Shown piece after piece: positions 27,176 through 36,029 of a stretch of 64,000 nucleotides of DNA. A model generated the notes under the pieces. It was not told the DNA's origin. It was given only the letters and a program-made list of their open reading frames with translations, and searched no databases. The position numbers and the translations under genes were made by a program. The DNA is from Parapedobacter sp. SGR-10. GTDB taxonomy: Bacteria; Bacteroidota; Bacteroidia; Sphingobacteriales; Sphingobacteriaceae. How positions within the stretch are numbered: the first letter of the stretch is position 1; every line of letters starts with the position of its first letter. The DNA is taken from positions 40,694 to 104,693 of the forward strand of contig NZ_JAAJTJ010000012.1 of assembly GCF_011030405.1 (NCBI RefSeq). The letters are read 5' to 3'.

Positions 27176-28858
27176 ATGTCAGACGAGAAAATAATCTTTT
27201 CCATGGCGGGAGTAAACAAAATTTATCCCCCGCAAAAGCAAGTTTTAAAAAATATATACCTGTCATTCTTCTATGGTGCCAAGATCGGTGTCATCGGTCT
27301 GAATGGTTCGGGCAAATCATCCCTGTTGAAAATCATTGCAGGATTGGACAAATCATACCAGGGTGAAGTGGTATTCTCTCCGGGATATTCTGTGGGTTAT
27401 CTAGCACAGGAACCCGAGTTGGACAACGATAAGACTGTTCGTGAAATCGTAGAAGAGGGAGTCGCTGAAACTGCGGCCATATTGAAAGAATACGAGGAAA
27501 TCAACGAAAAATTCGGCTTGCCCGAAGTGTATGAGAATCCCGATGAGATGGACAAGCTGTTGGCGAGACAAGGTGAATTGCAGGACAAGATCGATGCGAC
27601 AAATGCCTGGGAGCTTGATACGAAGTTAGAGCGGGCGATGGATGCTTTACGTTGTCCCGAACCGGATGCCAAGATCGCCAATTTGTCAGGTGGCGAACGT
27701 CGTCGTGTAGCATTGTGTCGTCTGCTATTGCAAGAGCCGGACGTGTTGCTTTTGGACGAACCTACCAACCATTTGGACGCCGAGTCTATCGACTGGTTGG
27801 AGCAACATCTGCAACAGTATAAAGGAACCGTCATCGCTGTCACGCACGACCGGTACTTTTTGGACAATGTCGCTGGATGGATATTGGAGTTGGATAGGGG
27901 AGAAGGTATTCCTTGGAAGGGCAATTATTCCTCTTGGTTGGATCAGAAGGCCAAACGCCTCGCACAGGAAGAAAAACAGGAAACCAAACGACAGAAGACA
28001 TTGGAACGGGAACTGGAATGGGTGCGTATGGCTCCCAAAGCCCGTCACGCCAAGTCCAAAGCCCGTCTGCACAATTATGAAAAATTGGCTTCGGAAGAGA
28101 CAAAGGAACGTGAAGACAAGCTTGAGCTATTTATTCCACCTGGGCCGCGTTTGGGAAATGTAGTCATTGAGGCCGATAATATCTCGAAAGCATACGGAGA
28201 CCGGATCCTGTTCGAAAACCTAAGCTTTTCCTTGCCTCCGGCAGGCATAGTCGGTATTATTGGACCTAACGGAGCTGGAAAAACGACCTTGTTTCGTTTG
28301 ATTACGGGGCAGGAGCAGCCCGATACAGGTACATTCAAGGTCGGCGAAACCGTGGTGCTGGGCTATGTAGACCAAATGCACGATGACCTTGATCCCGAAA
28401 AGTCGGTATGGGAAAATATCACCGATGGGCAAGACAATATTCTGCTCGGCAATCGCCCGGTAAATTCCAGGGCCTATGTGTCGAAGTTCAATTTTAACGG
28501 TGCGGATCAACAGAAAAAAATCGGTGTGCTTTCAGGTGGAGAACGTAACCGTGTCCACTTGGCGATCACATTGAAAAAAGCATCCAACGTGTTGCTTTTG
28601 GACGAGCCTACCAACGATATTGATGTGAACACCCTACGGGCATTGGAAGAAGGCCTCGAAAACTTTGGCGGATGCGCCGTCATTATCTCCCATGACAGGT
28701 GGTTCTTGGATAGGATATGTACCCATATCTTGGCGTTTGAAGGAGATTCCCAAGTGTATTTCTTCGAAGGCAACTACTCTGAATATGAAGAAAACCGTAA
28801 AAAGCGCCTAGGAGATGTGGCACCGAAACGTATCAAGTATAAAAAATTGGTGAAATAG
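27176..28858 (+). CDS. ettA: Energy-dependent translational throttle protein EttA (ABC-F)
   Basis: ABC-F ATPase that binds the ribosomal E site and gates the first elongation step according to ATP level. The 560-aa protein has two nucleotide-binding domains without membrane segments: Walker A GLNGSGKSS (~38) and GPNGAGKTT (~363), signatures LSGGERRRVALCR and LSGGERNRVHLA, both with LLLDEPTN, and between them the P-site tRNA-interaction arm (VRMAPKARHAKSKARLHNY). The start at 27176 is preferred over an upstream ATG at 27146, since it gives the usual short N-terminus before the first domain. Confidence 0.95.
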   Translation: MSDEKIIFSMAGVNKIYPPQKQVLKNIYLSFFYGAKIGVIGLNGSGKSSLLKIIAGLDKSYQGEVVFSPGYSVGYLAQEPELDNDKTVREIVEEGVAETAAILKEYEEINEKFGLPEVYENPDEMDKLLARQGELQDKIDATNAWELDTKLERAMDALRCPEPDAKIANLSGGERRRVALCRLLLQEPDVLLLDEPTNHLDAESIDWLEQHLQQYKGTVIAVTHDRYFLDNVAGWILELDRGEGIPWKGNYSSWLDQKAKRLAQEEKQETKRQKTLERELEWVRMAPKARHAKSKARLHNYEKLASEETKEREDKLELFIPPGPRLGNVVIEADNISKAYGDRILFENLSFSLPPAGIVGIIGPNGAGKTTLFRLITGQEQPDTGTFKVGETVVLGYVDQMHDDLDPEKSVWENITDGQDNILLGNRPVNSRAYVSKFNFNGADQQKKIGVLSGGERNRVHLAITLKKASNVLLLDEPTNDIDVNTLRALEEGLENFGGCAVIISHDRWFLDRICTHILAFEGDSQVYFFEGNYSEYEENRKKRLGDVAPKRIKYKKLVK

Positions 28859-28906
28859 ACAAATCTGGCGCTAGCAGGAGGGATCAAAGTAAAATATGAA
28901 ATAAAC

Positions 28907-30091
28907 ATGGATTCGTCGAGGTTATTAGCAGCGATTATAGATACAGCGATAGATGGTATCGTTACGATTGATCATATGGGGATTGTAGAATCCATCAATC
29001 CCGCTGCATTGGCGTTGTTTGGATACGAAGCGCAGGAAGTGATCGGAAACAACATTTCCATGTTGATGCCCGAACCGGACAAAAGTCGTCACGATGGCTA
29101 TATCGACAACTATAAAAGAACAGGAAAGAAAAAGATCATCGGTATCGGTCGCGAAGTGCGTGGACTCCGCAAGGACGGGACAACCTTTCCTTTTCGTTTG
29201 GCAGTCAGTGAAGTGTTTTACCAAAATAAAAGAGTCTTTACAGGGTTTGTGCACGATCTCACCAAGGAGAAAGAAGTAGAAGAACAATTGCTGAAACACA
29301 CGCTAGAACTGGAAGAAATTGTCCGTGATCGAACCAAAGACTTGATTTCCTTGGTTTCTGAGCTCGAAAAGGCAAAGACAGATGTGAGCAATTCGCTAGA
29401 AAAAGAAAAAGAACTCAACCAGTTGAAGTCCCGTTTTGTCTCGATGGCCTCGCACGAGTTTCGCACACCGTTGAGCTCCGTACAGCTTTCGGCTTCCTTG
29501 ATTGAAAAGTATATTGAAAAACCTGATTTCCAGGCCGTGCTGAAACATACTGCACGTATCAAAGGTGCCGTGCAGTTATTGAACAGTATATTGAATGATT
29601 TTTTATCTTTGGAAAAACTAGAGGCCGGCGTCGTGACGGTAAACAAGAACAAGATAAACGTCGTTCACCTTGGGGAAGAAATCGCAGAAGAGATGCAGTT
29701 GATCTGTAAGAAGAATCAGCATATCGTCTATCAGCATACAGGGTTGGAAGCAGAGTTTGTGTTGGACCCCCATCTCTTGAAGAGCAGTATTATCAATTTG
29801 GTGTCCAATGCCGTGAAATACTCGGGGGAAGACACATTTATCGAATTCTCGACCGAGATCAACGGTGATACATGCACTGTGATCGTCAAGGATAACGGTA
29901 TAGGTATTCCCGACGAAGATCAGGTCAACCTGTTCGAACCCTTTTTTAGGGCGCACAATACCGGAAATATCCCCGGTACAGGGTTGGGGCTGAATATCGT
30001 AAAGAGGTACATTACACTCATGGGAGGCAAATTGGAGTATTGGTCAGCGATCCATAAAGGCACAATGTTTAAAATGATTTTTACACAATAA
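28907..30091 (+). CDS. FixL-like PAS sensor histidine kinase
   Basis: A 394-aa cytoplasmic kinase with one PAS domain (~1-125), a coiled coil (~125-175), an HisKA domain with phosphoacceptor His183 in ASHEFRTPLS and an ATPase domain with N box (NLVSNAVKYS), G1 box (DNGIGIPDED) and G2 (GTGLGLNIV). The PAS domain aligns with the heme PAS of FixL: SRHDGYI places a His (62) at the proximal heme ligand, and IIGIGR puts an Arg (82) at the oxygen-contacting position. Some FixL-like PAS domains keep these residues without binding heme, so oxygen sensing is likely but not proven. No membrane segments are seen. The partner response regulator lies 208 bp downstream, past an inserted repeat. Confidence 0.88.
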   Translation: MDSSRLLAAIIDTAIDGIVTIDHMGIVESINPAALALFGYEAQEVIGNNISMLMPEPDKSRHDGYIDNYKRTGKKKIIGIGREVRGLRKDGTTFPFRLAVSEVFYQNKRVFTGFVHDLTKEKEVEEQLLKHTLELEEIVRDRTKDLISLVSELEKAKTDVSNSLEKEKELNQLKSRFVSMASHEFRTPLSSVQLSASLIEKYIEKPDFQAVLKHTARIKGAVQLLNSILNDFLSLEKLEAGVVTVNKNKINVVHLGEEIAEEMQLICKKNQHIVYQHTGLEAEFVLDPHLLKSSIINLVSNAVKYSGEDTFIEFSTEINGDTCTVIVKDNGIGIPDEDQVNLFEPFFRAHNTGNIPGTGLGLNIVKRYITLMGGKLEYWSAIHKGTMFKMIFTQ

Positions 30092-30110
30092 TATGGCTGA
30101 TGCGTGCGAT

Positions 30111-30241
30111 CAATGTCATTAAGTTAGTGTTTTTTGTCATCCTGAGGCTCGTCCGAAGGATCTGAAAACCATGTCGTACAGATGTTTCGGCAAGCCTCAA
30201 CATGACATGGTGGATATTGCATCCTTAACTTAATGACATTG
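30111..30241. repeat. 131-bp nested inverted-repeat element (MITE- or REPIN-like)
   Basis: Perfect 16-bp terminal inverted repeats (CAATGTCATTAAGTTA at 30111-30126 and its inverse at 30226-30241) enclose a second imperfect hairpin at 30136-30206: GTCAT..TGAGGCT..CCGAA..ATCTG pairing with CAGAT..TTCGG..AGCCTCA..ATGAC. It has no coding capacity and lies between the sensor kinase and its response regulator. No target-site duplication is obvious. Confidence 0.85.
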
Positions 30242-30299
30242 CGTATACGCTAGCAGAAGAAAAAAAGGTTAAAATAAAGATTTTGTCAATATCCATACA

Positions 30300-31361
30300 A
30301 TGAAAAAAAGAACCATTCTGATCATCGAAGACAATGAAGAAATCAGGGAGAGCACCCAAGAGATACTGGATCTGACCGGAGGCTATGAAGTCATCACAGC
30401 CGAAAACGGAAAGATAGGTGTAGAGATGGCTGTTAAGCACTTGCCCGACCTTATCCTTTGCGATATTATGATGCCGGAGCTCGATGGTTACGGGGTGCTG
30501 TATATGCTCAATAAATTCGAAAATACCATGCATATACCTTTTGTCTTTCTGACGGCTAAGTCAGAAAGAACCGATATACGCAAGGCCATGGAAATGGGGG
30601 CTGATGATTATCTGATCAAACCCTTCGATGATATCGAATTATTGAATGCGATTGAAAGTCGGTTGCGAAAGAGAGATAATCTGCAAGGCAGTATCCATAG
30701 TCCCAATTTTGTTGGTCTCGACATGGAAGAACAGGATTACCTGCTAACAGATCTTGTGGAACAGGCACGTATCAAGACATTCAAGAAAAAGCAGCTGATT
30801 TATGAATCTGGCGATACTCCCGTATTTGTTTACTTCATCCGTACCGGAAAAGTTCGTACCTTTCTGTACTACCAAGACGGCCGGGAATTGTCTACCGGTA
30901 TCCATATAGACGGCCAATATTTGGGATACGAAACCGTGCTATTGAATGAAAAATATACCGACAATGCCATTGCCTTGGAAGATGCGGAGATAGCATTGAT
31001 ACCGAAGGAGAACTTTTTCGAGTTGATGTACAAAAAACCAGCAATTGCAAGCAAATTTATTAAAATGCTTTCCGGAAATGTCAAGGAAAAGGAAGAGCAG
31101 ATGCTCGGGTTTGCCTATGATACTGTGCGGAAGCGTGTGGCCAATGCTTTGGTCAATGTTGCGCTAAAGACCATAGAAAACGATACCCAGGACGAAGTGG
31201 TCATTCGTATTTCTAGGGACGATTTAGCAGCTCTGGCGGGTACCGCAAACGAAACGATCAGCAGGATGCTCGCCGATTTCAAAGATGAAAAACTGATCAC
31301 CAAAGAAGGAAATGCTATACGCATTTTCTCCATTCTCAGACTAAAAAACATTAAACAATGA
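30300..31361 (+). CDS. Response regulator fused to a CRP/FNR-type DNA-binding module
   Basis: A 353-aa single-polypeptide combination of a receiver domain (~1-125: acidic ED at 10-11, phosphoacceptor Asp55 in LILCDIMMPE, Lys107 in YLIKPF), a cyclic-nucleotide-binding-like domain (~150-265) and an HTH_crp domain (~275-345). The recognition helix reads ETISRMLADF, with Glu318, Ser321 and Arg322 matching the residues by which FNR reads TTGAT half-sites. The four cysteines of an FNR iron-sulfur cluster are absent, so the signal should come through phosphorylation by the FixL-like kinase. In effect it joins FixJ and FixK functions. An FNR-type box lies 146 bp after its stop codon, before the next gene. 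Confidence 0.9.
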   Translation: MKKRTILIIEDNEEIRESTQEILDLTGGYEVITAENGKIGVEMAVKHLPDLILCDIMMPELDGYGVLYMLNKFENTMHIPFVFLTAKSERTDIRKAMEMGADDYLIKPFDDIELLNAIESRLRKRDNLQGSIHSPNFVGLDMEEQDYLLTDLVEQARIKTFKKKQLIYESGDTPVFVYFIRTGKVRTFLYYQDGRELSTGIHIDGQYLGYETVLLNEKYTDNAIALEDAEIALIPKENFFELMYKKPAIASKFIKMLSGNVKEKEEQMLGFAYDTVRKRVANALVNVALKTIENDTQDEVVIRISRDDLAALAGTANETISRMLADFKDEKLITKEGNAIRIFSILRLKNIKQ

Positions 31362-31370
31362 TTTAGTGGA

Positions 31371-31479
31371 CAGTTGACAGAGGACAGTTGAGAGTTGAGA
31401 GTTGATAGGGGAGAGTTGATAGGGGAGAATGGAAGGGCATCACGTAACAATTCGTAATTCAAAAAAACGTAAATCATAG
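31371..31479 (+). repeat. Purine-rich spacer repeat plus AACAATTCGTAATTC repeat
   Basis: From 31371 the spacer reads CAGTTGACAGAGGACAGTTG followed by reiterated GAGAGTTGA / TAGGGGAGAGTTGA units, then at 31446-31479 a segment shared with the glpK-glpF spacer. The first 21 bp match 36009-36029 (after ccoI) at 20 positions. All copies start just after an upstream stop codon and run on the coding strand. Confidence 0.7.
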
Positions 31480-31507
31480 TTTAGTGGTTAATCACTCACC
31501 CTGTAAG

Positions 31508-31519
31508 TGATGAAAATCA
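31508..31519 (+). promoter_or_regulatory. FNR-type box
   Basis: TGATGAAAATCA: perfect TGAT-N4-ATCA core of the FNR consensus TTGAT-N4-ATCAA, with G and T as outer bases. It lies 82 bp before the ATG of the D-lactate-dehydrogenase-like gene and could be bound by the REC-FNR fusion regulator encoded immediately upstream. Confidence 0.6.
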
Positions 31520-31600
31520 TATATTAAGCTGACCACCTACATTCACAAGTATTGGTACATGCCCTAGTTTTGGAGAAATCTTGTGAAATCAGGGGTGTAC

Positions 31601-32050
31601 ATGAAAGTCGTGGCATACAATATTCGGGAATTTGAGAAAGAACAACTTGCCTTGGCTAATGCCAAGGTGCATGACCTTACGTTGATATCAAACGGGTTGG
31701 ATATGGGAACCCTACATTATGCAGTGGGGAAGGAAGTCGTCATCATTTCCGATAGGGATGTGCTTGATAGTACATTGTTGAACAAGCTGGATCAGATCGG
31801 CGTCAAGAAAATCATTACACGTTCCATTTCTCTGGATCATATCGACATTTCCCATGCCAACAAACTTGGTTTGCACATTGCCAACACTCCTTTCGAAGAC
31901 CAAAGTACCCTTGGCATAGCCTATCAGACCATCATGAACCTCAACAACTGGGGGGACGAAAGATGCCTCGGTTTGGCCTGTCAGTGTGTGCTCGAATGTG
32001 AGAAAAAAGGAGTTCCTTTGAAGCAAAACTATGAACGACAAACAAAATGA
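31601..32050 (+). CDS. Truncated D-lactate-dehydrogenase-like protein (catalytic-domain fragment)
   Basis: A 149-aa protein resembling the N-terminal substrate domain of D-lactate dehydrogenase (MKVVAYNIREFEKEQL; GVKKIITRSISLDHID, ~70-85; NKLGLHIANTPF). The NAD-binding Rossmann domain with its G-x-G-x-x-G motif and the catalytic Arg/Glu/His are missing, and the tail (ERCLGLACQCVLECEKKG) is cysteine-rich and not dehydrogenase-like. It is therefore unlikely to be an enzyme. It lies behind an FNR-type box and ahead of hemN, ccoI and ccoS. The frame is intact and well conserved at its N-terminus, so it may be a functional small protein rather than decay; a pseudogene remains possible. The ATG at 31601 is preferred over an upstream GTG. 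Confidence 0.75.
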   Translation: MKVVAYNIREFEKEQLALANAKVHDLTLISNGLDMGTLHYAVGKEVVIISDRDVLDSTLLNKLDQIGVKKIITRSISLDHIDISHANKLGLHIANTPFEDQSTLGIAYQTIMNLNNWGDERCLGLACQCVLECEKKGVPLKQNYERQTK

Positions 32051-32071
32051 AACATAAGGCCTGTTAACTCT

Positions 32072-32126
32072 GGCGCAAGCATTAGTGAAACGATGCTTGT
32101 GCCTTCTGTGCAAGCGTGCCGCTTGT
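32072..32126. repeat. REP-like GCAAGC hairpins
   Basis: GGCGCAAGCAT (32072-32082) pairs with ATGCTTGTGCC (32093-32103) across a ten-base loop, followed by a second smaller hairpin GCAAGC/GCTTGT near 32110-32126. They fill most of the 112-bp spacer before hemN. Confidence 0.65.
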
Positions 32127-32162
32127 GATCCCTATTGTCTGTGTTAACATAAAAAAAGACAA

Positions 32163-33518
32163 ATGCAAATACACAACCTCATATCAAAATACAATGTTGC
32201 CGCACCACGGTACACAAGTTACCCTACCGTACCGTTTTGGGAAAATCACTGCTTTAATGCTGAGCAATGGAAAGAACGTGTCGTACAGAATTATCAAAAA
32301 TCCGGTAAAGAAGGCATAAGCATTTATATACATTTACCCTATTGCGAAAGCCTCTGTACCTATTGTGGCTGTAATACGCGCATTACCAAAAACCACAATG
32401 TAGAAGAGCCCTATATCAATTCACTGCTTAAAGAATGGAAAATGTACAAGGAGATTTTGGGCGATAAAGAATTAAAAATTGCTGAAATCCATTTAGGTGG
32501 AGGTACGCCGACTTTTTTTCATCCCCTTCATCTGGAGAGGTTGCTTTTAGGTATTCTTGATGGACAGGCTAAAGCAGAAAATGCCTCATTTTCGTTCGAG
32601 GCGCATCCGGCTAATACAACCGCCGAACATTTGCAAGTGCTATATGATCTAGGCTTTAGACGGTTGAGTTTAGGAATTCAGGATTTTGACAAAAAAGTAC
32701 AGTTTATTATCAATCGCCATCAGACAGTAGAAGATGTGATGCGTGTCATGGATCAGGCGAGGGGTATAGGCTACGAGTCGATCAACTTTGACTTGATTTA
32801 CGGTTTGCCATTACAGACAGCTGATTCTGTGCGGATGACTATTGAACAATCCTTGTGTATGTCTCCAGACCGTATTTCCTTTTACAGTTACGCGCATGTA
32901 CCATGGATCAAGCCCGGCCAGCGGCGCTTTACCGAGGAAGATTTGCCACAAGGTGAAGAAAAGCTATCTTTGTACAAGTTGGGAAAGGAGATGATCCAAC
33001 AAGCTGGGTATAAGGATGTGGGGATGGATCATTTTGCGAAAGAAAAAGATGCTTTGTTCGTTGCAGCACAACAGGGACGATTACATCGCAATTTCATGGG
33101 CTACGCCGACCGATATACGCCTTTGTTGATAGGTCTGGGGGTATCCTCGATCAGCGACGCTTGGACTGCCTTTGCGCAAAATGTCAAAACTGTCGAAGAA
33201 TATCATACACGGATTGCAGAAGGTCGGCTTCCTGTATTCAAGGGACATCTGTTGGGTGATACAGATGTTGTTATTCGCCAATATATTCTTGACATGATGT
33301 GTAGGGGAACGGTGAGGCTGCAAGAAGGATTTGTATGCAACGAACGGATTCTGGCTCGGTTAGATCCTTTGGTCGGAGATGGACTGGTCACGGTAGATGG
33401 GGACGTCGTCCATGCCACCGAAGTAGGTAAATCTTTTTTGCGTAATATATGTATGGCTTTCGACGAACGCCTGCATCGTAAAAAAGACCAGGAAAACCTT
33501 TTCAGTCAAGCGATATAG
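32163..33518 (+). CDS. hemN: Oxygen-independent coproporphyrinogen III oxidase
   Basis: Radical-SAM enzyme that makes protoporphyrinogen under low oxygen, supplying heme for cytochromes such as the cbb3 oxidase. The 451-aa protein begins with the HemN-type N-terminus (LISKYNVAAPRYTSYPTVPFW) and has the cluster motif CESLCTYCGC (C-x3-C-x2-C-x-C, ~60-70), the GGGTPTFF SAM motif (~115) and the C-terminal HemN domain. Length matches HemN rather than the shorter HemW. Its place between the FNR-like regulator and ccoI fits induction by oxygen limitation. Confidence 0.96.
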   Translation: MQIHNLISKYNVAAPRYTSYPTVPFWENHCFNAEQWKERVVQNYQKSGKEGISIYIHLPYCESLCTYCGCNTRITKNHNVEEPYINSLLKEWKMYKEILGDKELKIAEIHLGGGTPTFFHPLHLERLLLGILDGQAKAENASFSFEAHPANTTAEHLQVLYDLGFRRLSLGIQDFDKKVQFIINRHQTVEDVMRVMDQARGIGYESINFDLIYGLPLQTADSVRMTIEQSLCMSPDRISFYSYAHVPWIKPGQRRFTEEDLPQGEEKLSLYKLGKEMIQQAGYKDVGMDHFAKEKDALFVAAQQGRLHRNFMGYADRYTPLLIGLGVSSISDAWTAFAQNVKTVEEYHTRIAEGRLPVFKGHLLGDTDVVIRQYILDMMCRGTVRLQEGFVCNERILARLDPLVGDGLVTVDGDVVHATEVGKSFLRNICMAFDERLHRKKDQENLFSQAI

Positions 33519-33586
33519 TAGGGGTAAATTGTTATTTGCCCATTATTTGCCCGAAGCCCCAAGGCACACGAAGGGATTCGTGCGCC
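33518..33586. repeat. Two REP-like hairpins in the hemN-ccoI spacer
   Basis: First GTAGGGGTAAAT-TGTT-ATTTGCCC (33518-33541), related to the hairpin at 5477-5504; then GGCACACGAA-GGGA-TTCGTGCGCC (33563-33586). Together they occupy the spacer before the ccoI start. Confidence 0.7.
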
Positions 33587-33603
33587 AACATAAAAAACAA
33601 AAA

Positions 33604-36003
33604 ATGTCGAAAGTCAACGATCTGACCATCAACAAAAAAATCTGTTACCACTGCGGAGATATGGCAGAGGACACCACATATATGCTGGACGACCGTCCAT
33701 TCTGTTGTCTCGGTTGTCAGACCGTGTATCAGATACTGAACGAGAACAACCTTGGTAGTTACTATAGATATAATACTCACCCCGGCAAGTCCCAAAAAGT
33801 ACAGAAGGAAGATCTGAGCTACTTGGATGAGCCTAATATTGTGGCCAAGCTTGTCGACTATCAGGATGATGAGATGGTGATCATGACTTTTTATATACCC
33901 GCCATACATTGTAGCTCCTGCATTTGGCTGTTGGAACACCTTTATAAGCTACATCCGGCCGTAAAATCTTCACAAGTTGATTTTATGAAAAAACAGGCCA
34001 GTATCACGTTCGACAAAAAGGGTATTTCCTTGAAAGCGCTTGTACAGTTGTTACACAATATCGGTTACGATCCTAAGATTACCCTACAGGACGTTGTCAA
34101 GGAAGGGAAGAAGTTCAATCAGAAAGGACTGATTGCCAAGATTACCGTGGCAGGATTCTGCTTTGGAAATTCGATGATGATCAGCTTCCCCGAATATTTC
34201 GGTATGGCAGAGTTCGAACGCCAGTATGCTGCCTTTTTTGGCTATATGAATTTGGCTTTCGGTATTCTGGTACTACTGTATTCGGCTTCCGATTACTTTA
34301 AATCGGCTTGGTATAGTCTCAAACAAAAACAGCTCAATCTCGATGTCCCGTTGGCATTGGGTATATTTGTCCTGTTTTTTCGTTCAGCCTTCGAGATATT
34401 GACCCAGACCGGAGCCGGATTTATGGATACCTTATGCAGTTTGGTGTTTTTTATCCTAATAGGTAAATGGGTACAGCAGCGTACCTATTATCACATCTCT
34501 TTTGAGCGTGATTACCGCTCCTATTTTCCAGTAGCTGTCACCGTATTGGAAGATGGAAGAGAACGGCCTACACAGATCGCGGATCTCAAAGTTGGCGATA
34601 GAATATTGGTCCGGAACAACGAGATTGTTCCTGCCGACGCCATTTTATGGAAAGGCACAGCTTCGATAGACTTTAGTTTTGTGACGGGAGAAAGCCGTCC
34701 TATAGAAAAAGTATTGGGCGAGATTGTATATGCCGGAGGACGACAAGTCGGAGAGGCTATTGAAATGGAAGTTGTCAAGCCTGTATCTCAAAGCTACTTA
34801 ACCAAACTCTGGAACAACGAGAACTTTAAGGTTCAAGAAAAAAAATTCGATACCTTTGTGGGGTATATCAGTAAGTACTTTACCATAGGACTGTTGTGCA
34901 TAGCTCTGTCGGCAGCTGTCTTTTGGTTGGCTGGAGGCAATACGGAAAGGGCATGGGCAGCCTTCACAGCTGTATTGATTATTGCCTGTCCCTGTGCATT
35001 GGCGCTCAGTTCTCCTTTTACACTTTCTGCAGCATTAAGTATTTTTGATAAAAATAAACTCTATATCAAAAATACAGCTGCTATAGAGCAGATGGCCGCC
35101 ATCGACACCGTCGTATTTGACAAGACAGGAACCATATCCTCGCCTCATGTTTCCACCATGCACTTTGAGGGTGAGCTATCCACACGGGACAAAAGCCTAA
35201 TTTATTCCCTCTGTCGCAATTCCAACCACCCCTTGAGTCGGGAGATTATCAAGTGGTTGGGCGAATGTACGGTCTTGCCTGTCACGGATTACGAAGAGAT
35301 TGTAGGGCAGGGGCAGAAGGGGCGATTTCAGAATGATGAAATCAAATTGGGCAGTGCCACGTTCGTAGGAACAAACAAATCTCCTTTTGAAGGATCTGTT
35401 GTCTACATCCAGGTAAATGAAGAAATAAAAGGTTGTTTTACATTGGAACAATCTTGGCGTAAGGGTTTGTCTGAAGTTGTAGGCAAGTTAAGTCACTGCC
35501 ATTATGACCTGCATCTGATTTCTGGCGATAACGAACGTCGTGCGGAATCCCTACGTTTGATATTTCCGGTACAGTCCGAACTGCTGTTTAATCAAAGTCC
35601 TGGCGACAAATTGCGCAGGATAGGCCAATGGCAGCAGGAAGGGAATAAGGTATGTATGTTGGGGGATGGATTGAACGATGCGGGAGCATTGCGCGAGGCT
35701 GATTTGGGTATAGCTGTTTCGGATGATATCAACAACTTTTCGCCCGGGTGTGATGCTATATTGGATGGGGAGGCTTTCGAGAGATTACCTCGGTTTTTTG
35801 TGTTCAGCAAAGATGCCGTCAAGGTCATTAAAATGAGCTTCGTGATCTCGCTGATGTATAATGTCATCGGTTTGAGTTTTGCGGTACAAGGCACGATGTC
35901 ACCCTTGTTTGCGGCCATTTTAATGCCTATCAGTACCGTTACCATCATCTCCTTCACGAGCCTGACGACACGATGGTACGCACGACGCAGGAAACTTATT
36001 TGA
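33604..36003 (+). CDS. ccoI: Copper-exporting P-type ATPase for cbb3 oxidase assembly
   Basis: P1B-type ATPase (CcoI/FixI) that moves copper out of the cytoplasm for insertion into cbb3-type cytochrome oxidase. The 799-aa protein has an N-terminal CYHCGD..FCCLGCQTVY metal-binding region (~14-45), an HMA domain with HCSSCIW (~100), eight membrane segments, TGES (~360), the ion-binding ACPCALALS (~462), the phosphorylation motif DKTGT (~508) and GDGLNDA (~693). The extra N-terminal cysteine block is typical of CcoI as opposed to CopA. The ATG at 33604 is chosen because the longer frame from 33529 would translate the hairpins in the spacer. Confidence 0.94.
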   Translation: MSKVNDLTINKKICYHCGDMAEDTTYMLDDRPFCCLGCQTVYQILNENNLGSYYRYNTHPGKSQKVQKEDLSYLDEPNIVAKLVDYQDDEMVIMTFYIPAIHCSSCIWLLEHLYKLHPAVKSSQVDFMKKQASITFDKKGISLKALVQLLHNIGYDPKITLQDVVKEGKKFNQKGLIAKITVAGFCFGNSMMISFPEYFGMAEFERQYAAFFGYMNLAFGILVLLYSASDYFKSAWYSLKQKQLNLDVPLALGIFVLFFRSAFEILTQTGAGFMDTLCSLVFFILIGKWVQQRTYYHISFERDYRSYFPVAVTVLEDGRERPTQIADLKVGDRILVRNNEIVPADAILWKGTASIDFSFVTGESRPIEKVLGEIVYAGGRQVGEAIEMEVVKPVSQSYLTKLWNNENFKVQEKKFDTFVGYISKYFTIGLLCIALSAAVFWLAGGNTERAWAAFTAVLIIACPCALALSSPFTLSAALSIFDKNKLYIKNTAAIEQMAAIDTVVFDKTGTISSPHVSTMHFEGELSTRDKSLIYSLCRNSNHPLSREIIKWLGECTVLPVTDYEEIVGQGQKGRFQNDEIKLGSATFVGTNKSPFEGSVVYIQVNEEIKGCFTLEQSWRKGLSEVVGKLSHCHYDLHLISGDNERRAESLRLIFPVQSELLFNQSPGDKLRRIGQWQQEGNKVCMLGDGLNDAGALREADLGIAVSDDINNFSPGCDAILDGEAFERLPRFFVFSKDAVKVIKMSFVISLMYNVIGLSFAVQGTMSPLFAAILMPISTVTIISFTSLTTRWYARRRKLI

Positions 36004-36008
36004 GGGGG

Positions 36009-36029
36009 CAGTTGACAGAGGATAGTTGA
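36009..36029 (+). repeat. Purine-rich spacer repeat, second copy
   Basis: CAGTTGACAGAGGATAGTTG begins six bases after the ccoI stop and matches 31371-31391 at 20 of 21 positions. The remaining ccoI-ccoS spacer is AC-rich without clear structure. Confidence 0.65.

Noticed and set aside
31601..32050. Functional D-lactate dehydrogenase
   Set aside because: The NAD-binding domain and catalytic residues are absent.
33529..33603. N-terminal extension of CcoI
   Set aside because: The extra 25 codons translate two REP-like hairpins; family proteins start near the cysteine block after 33604.
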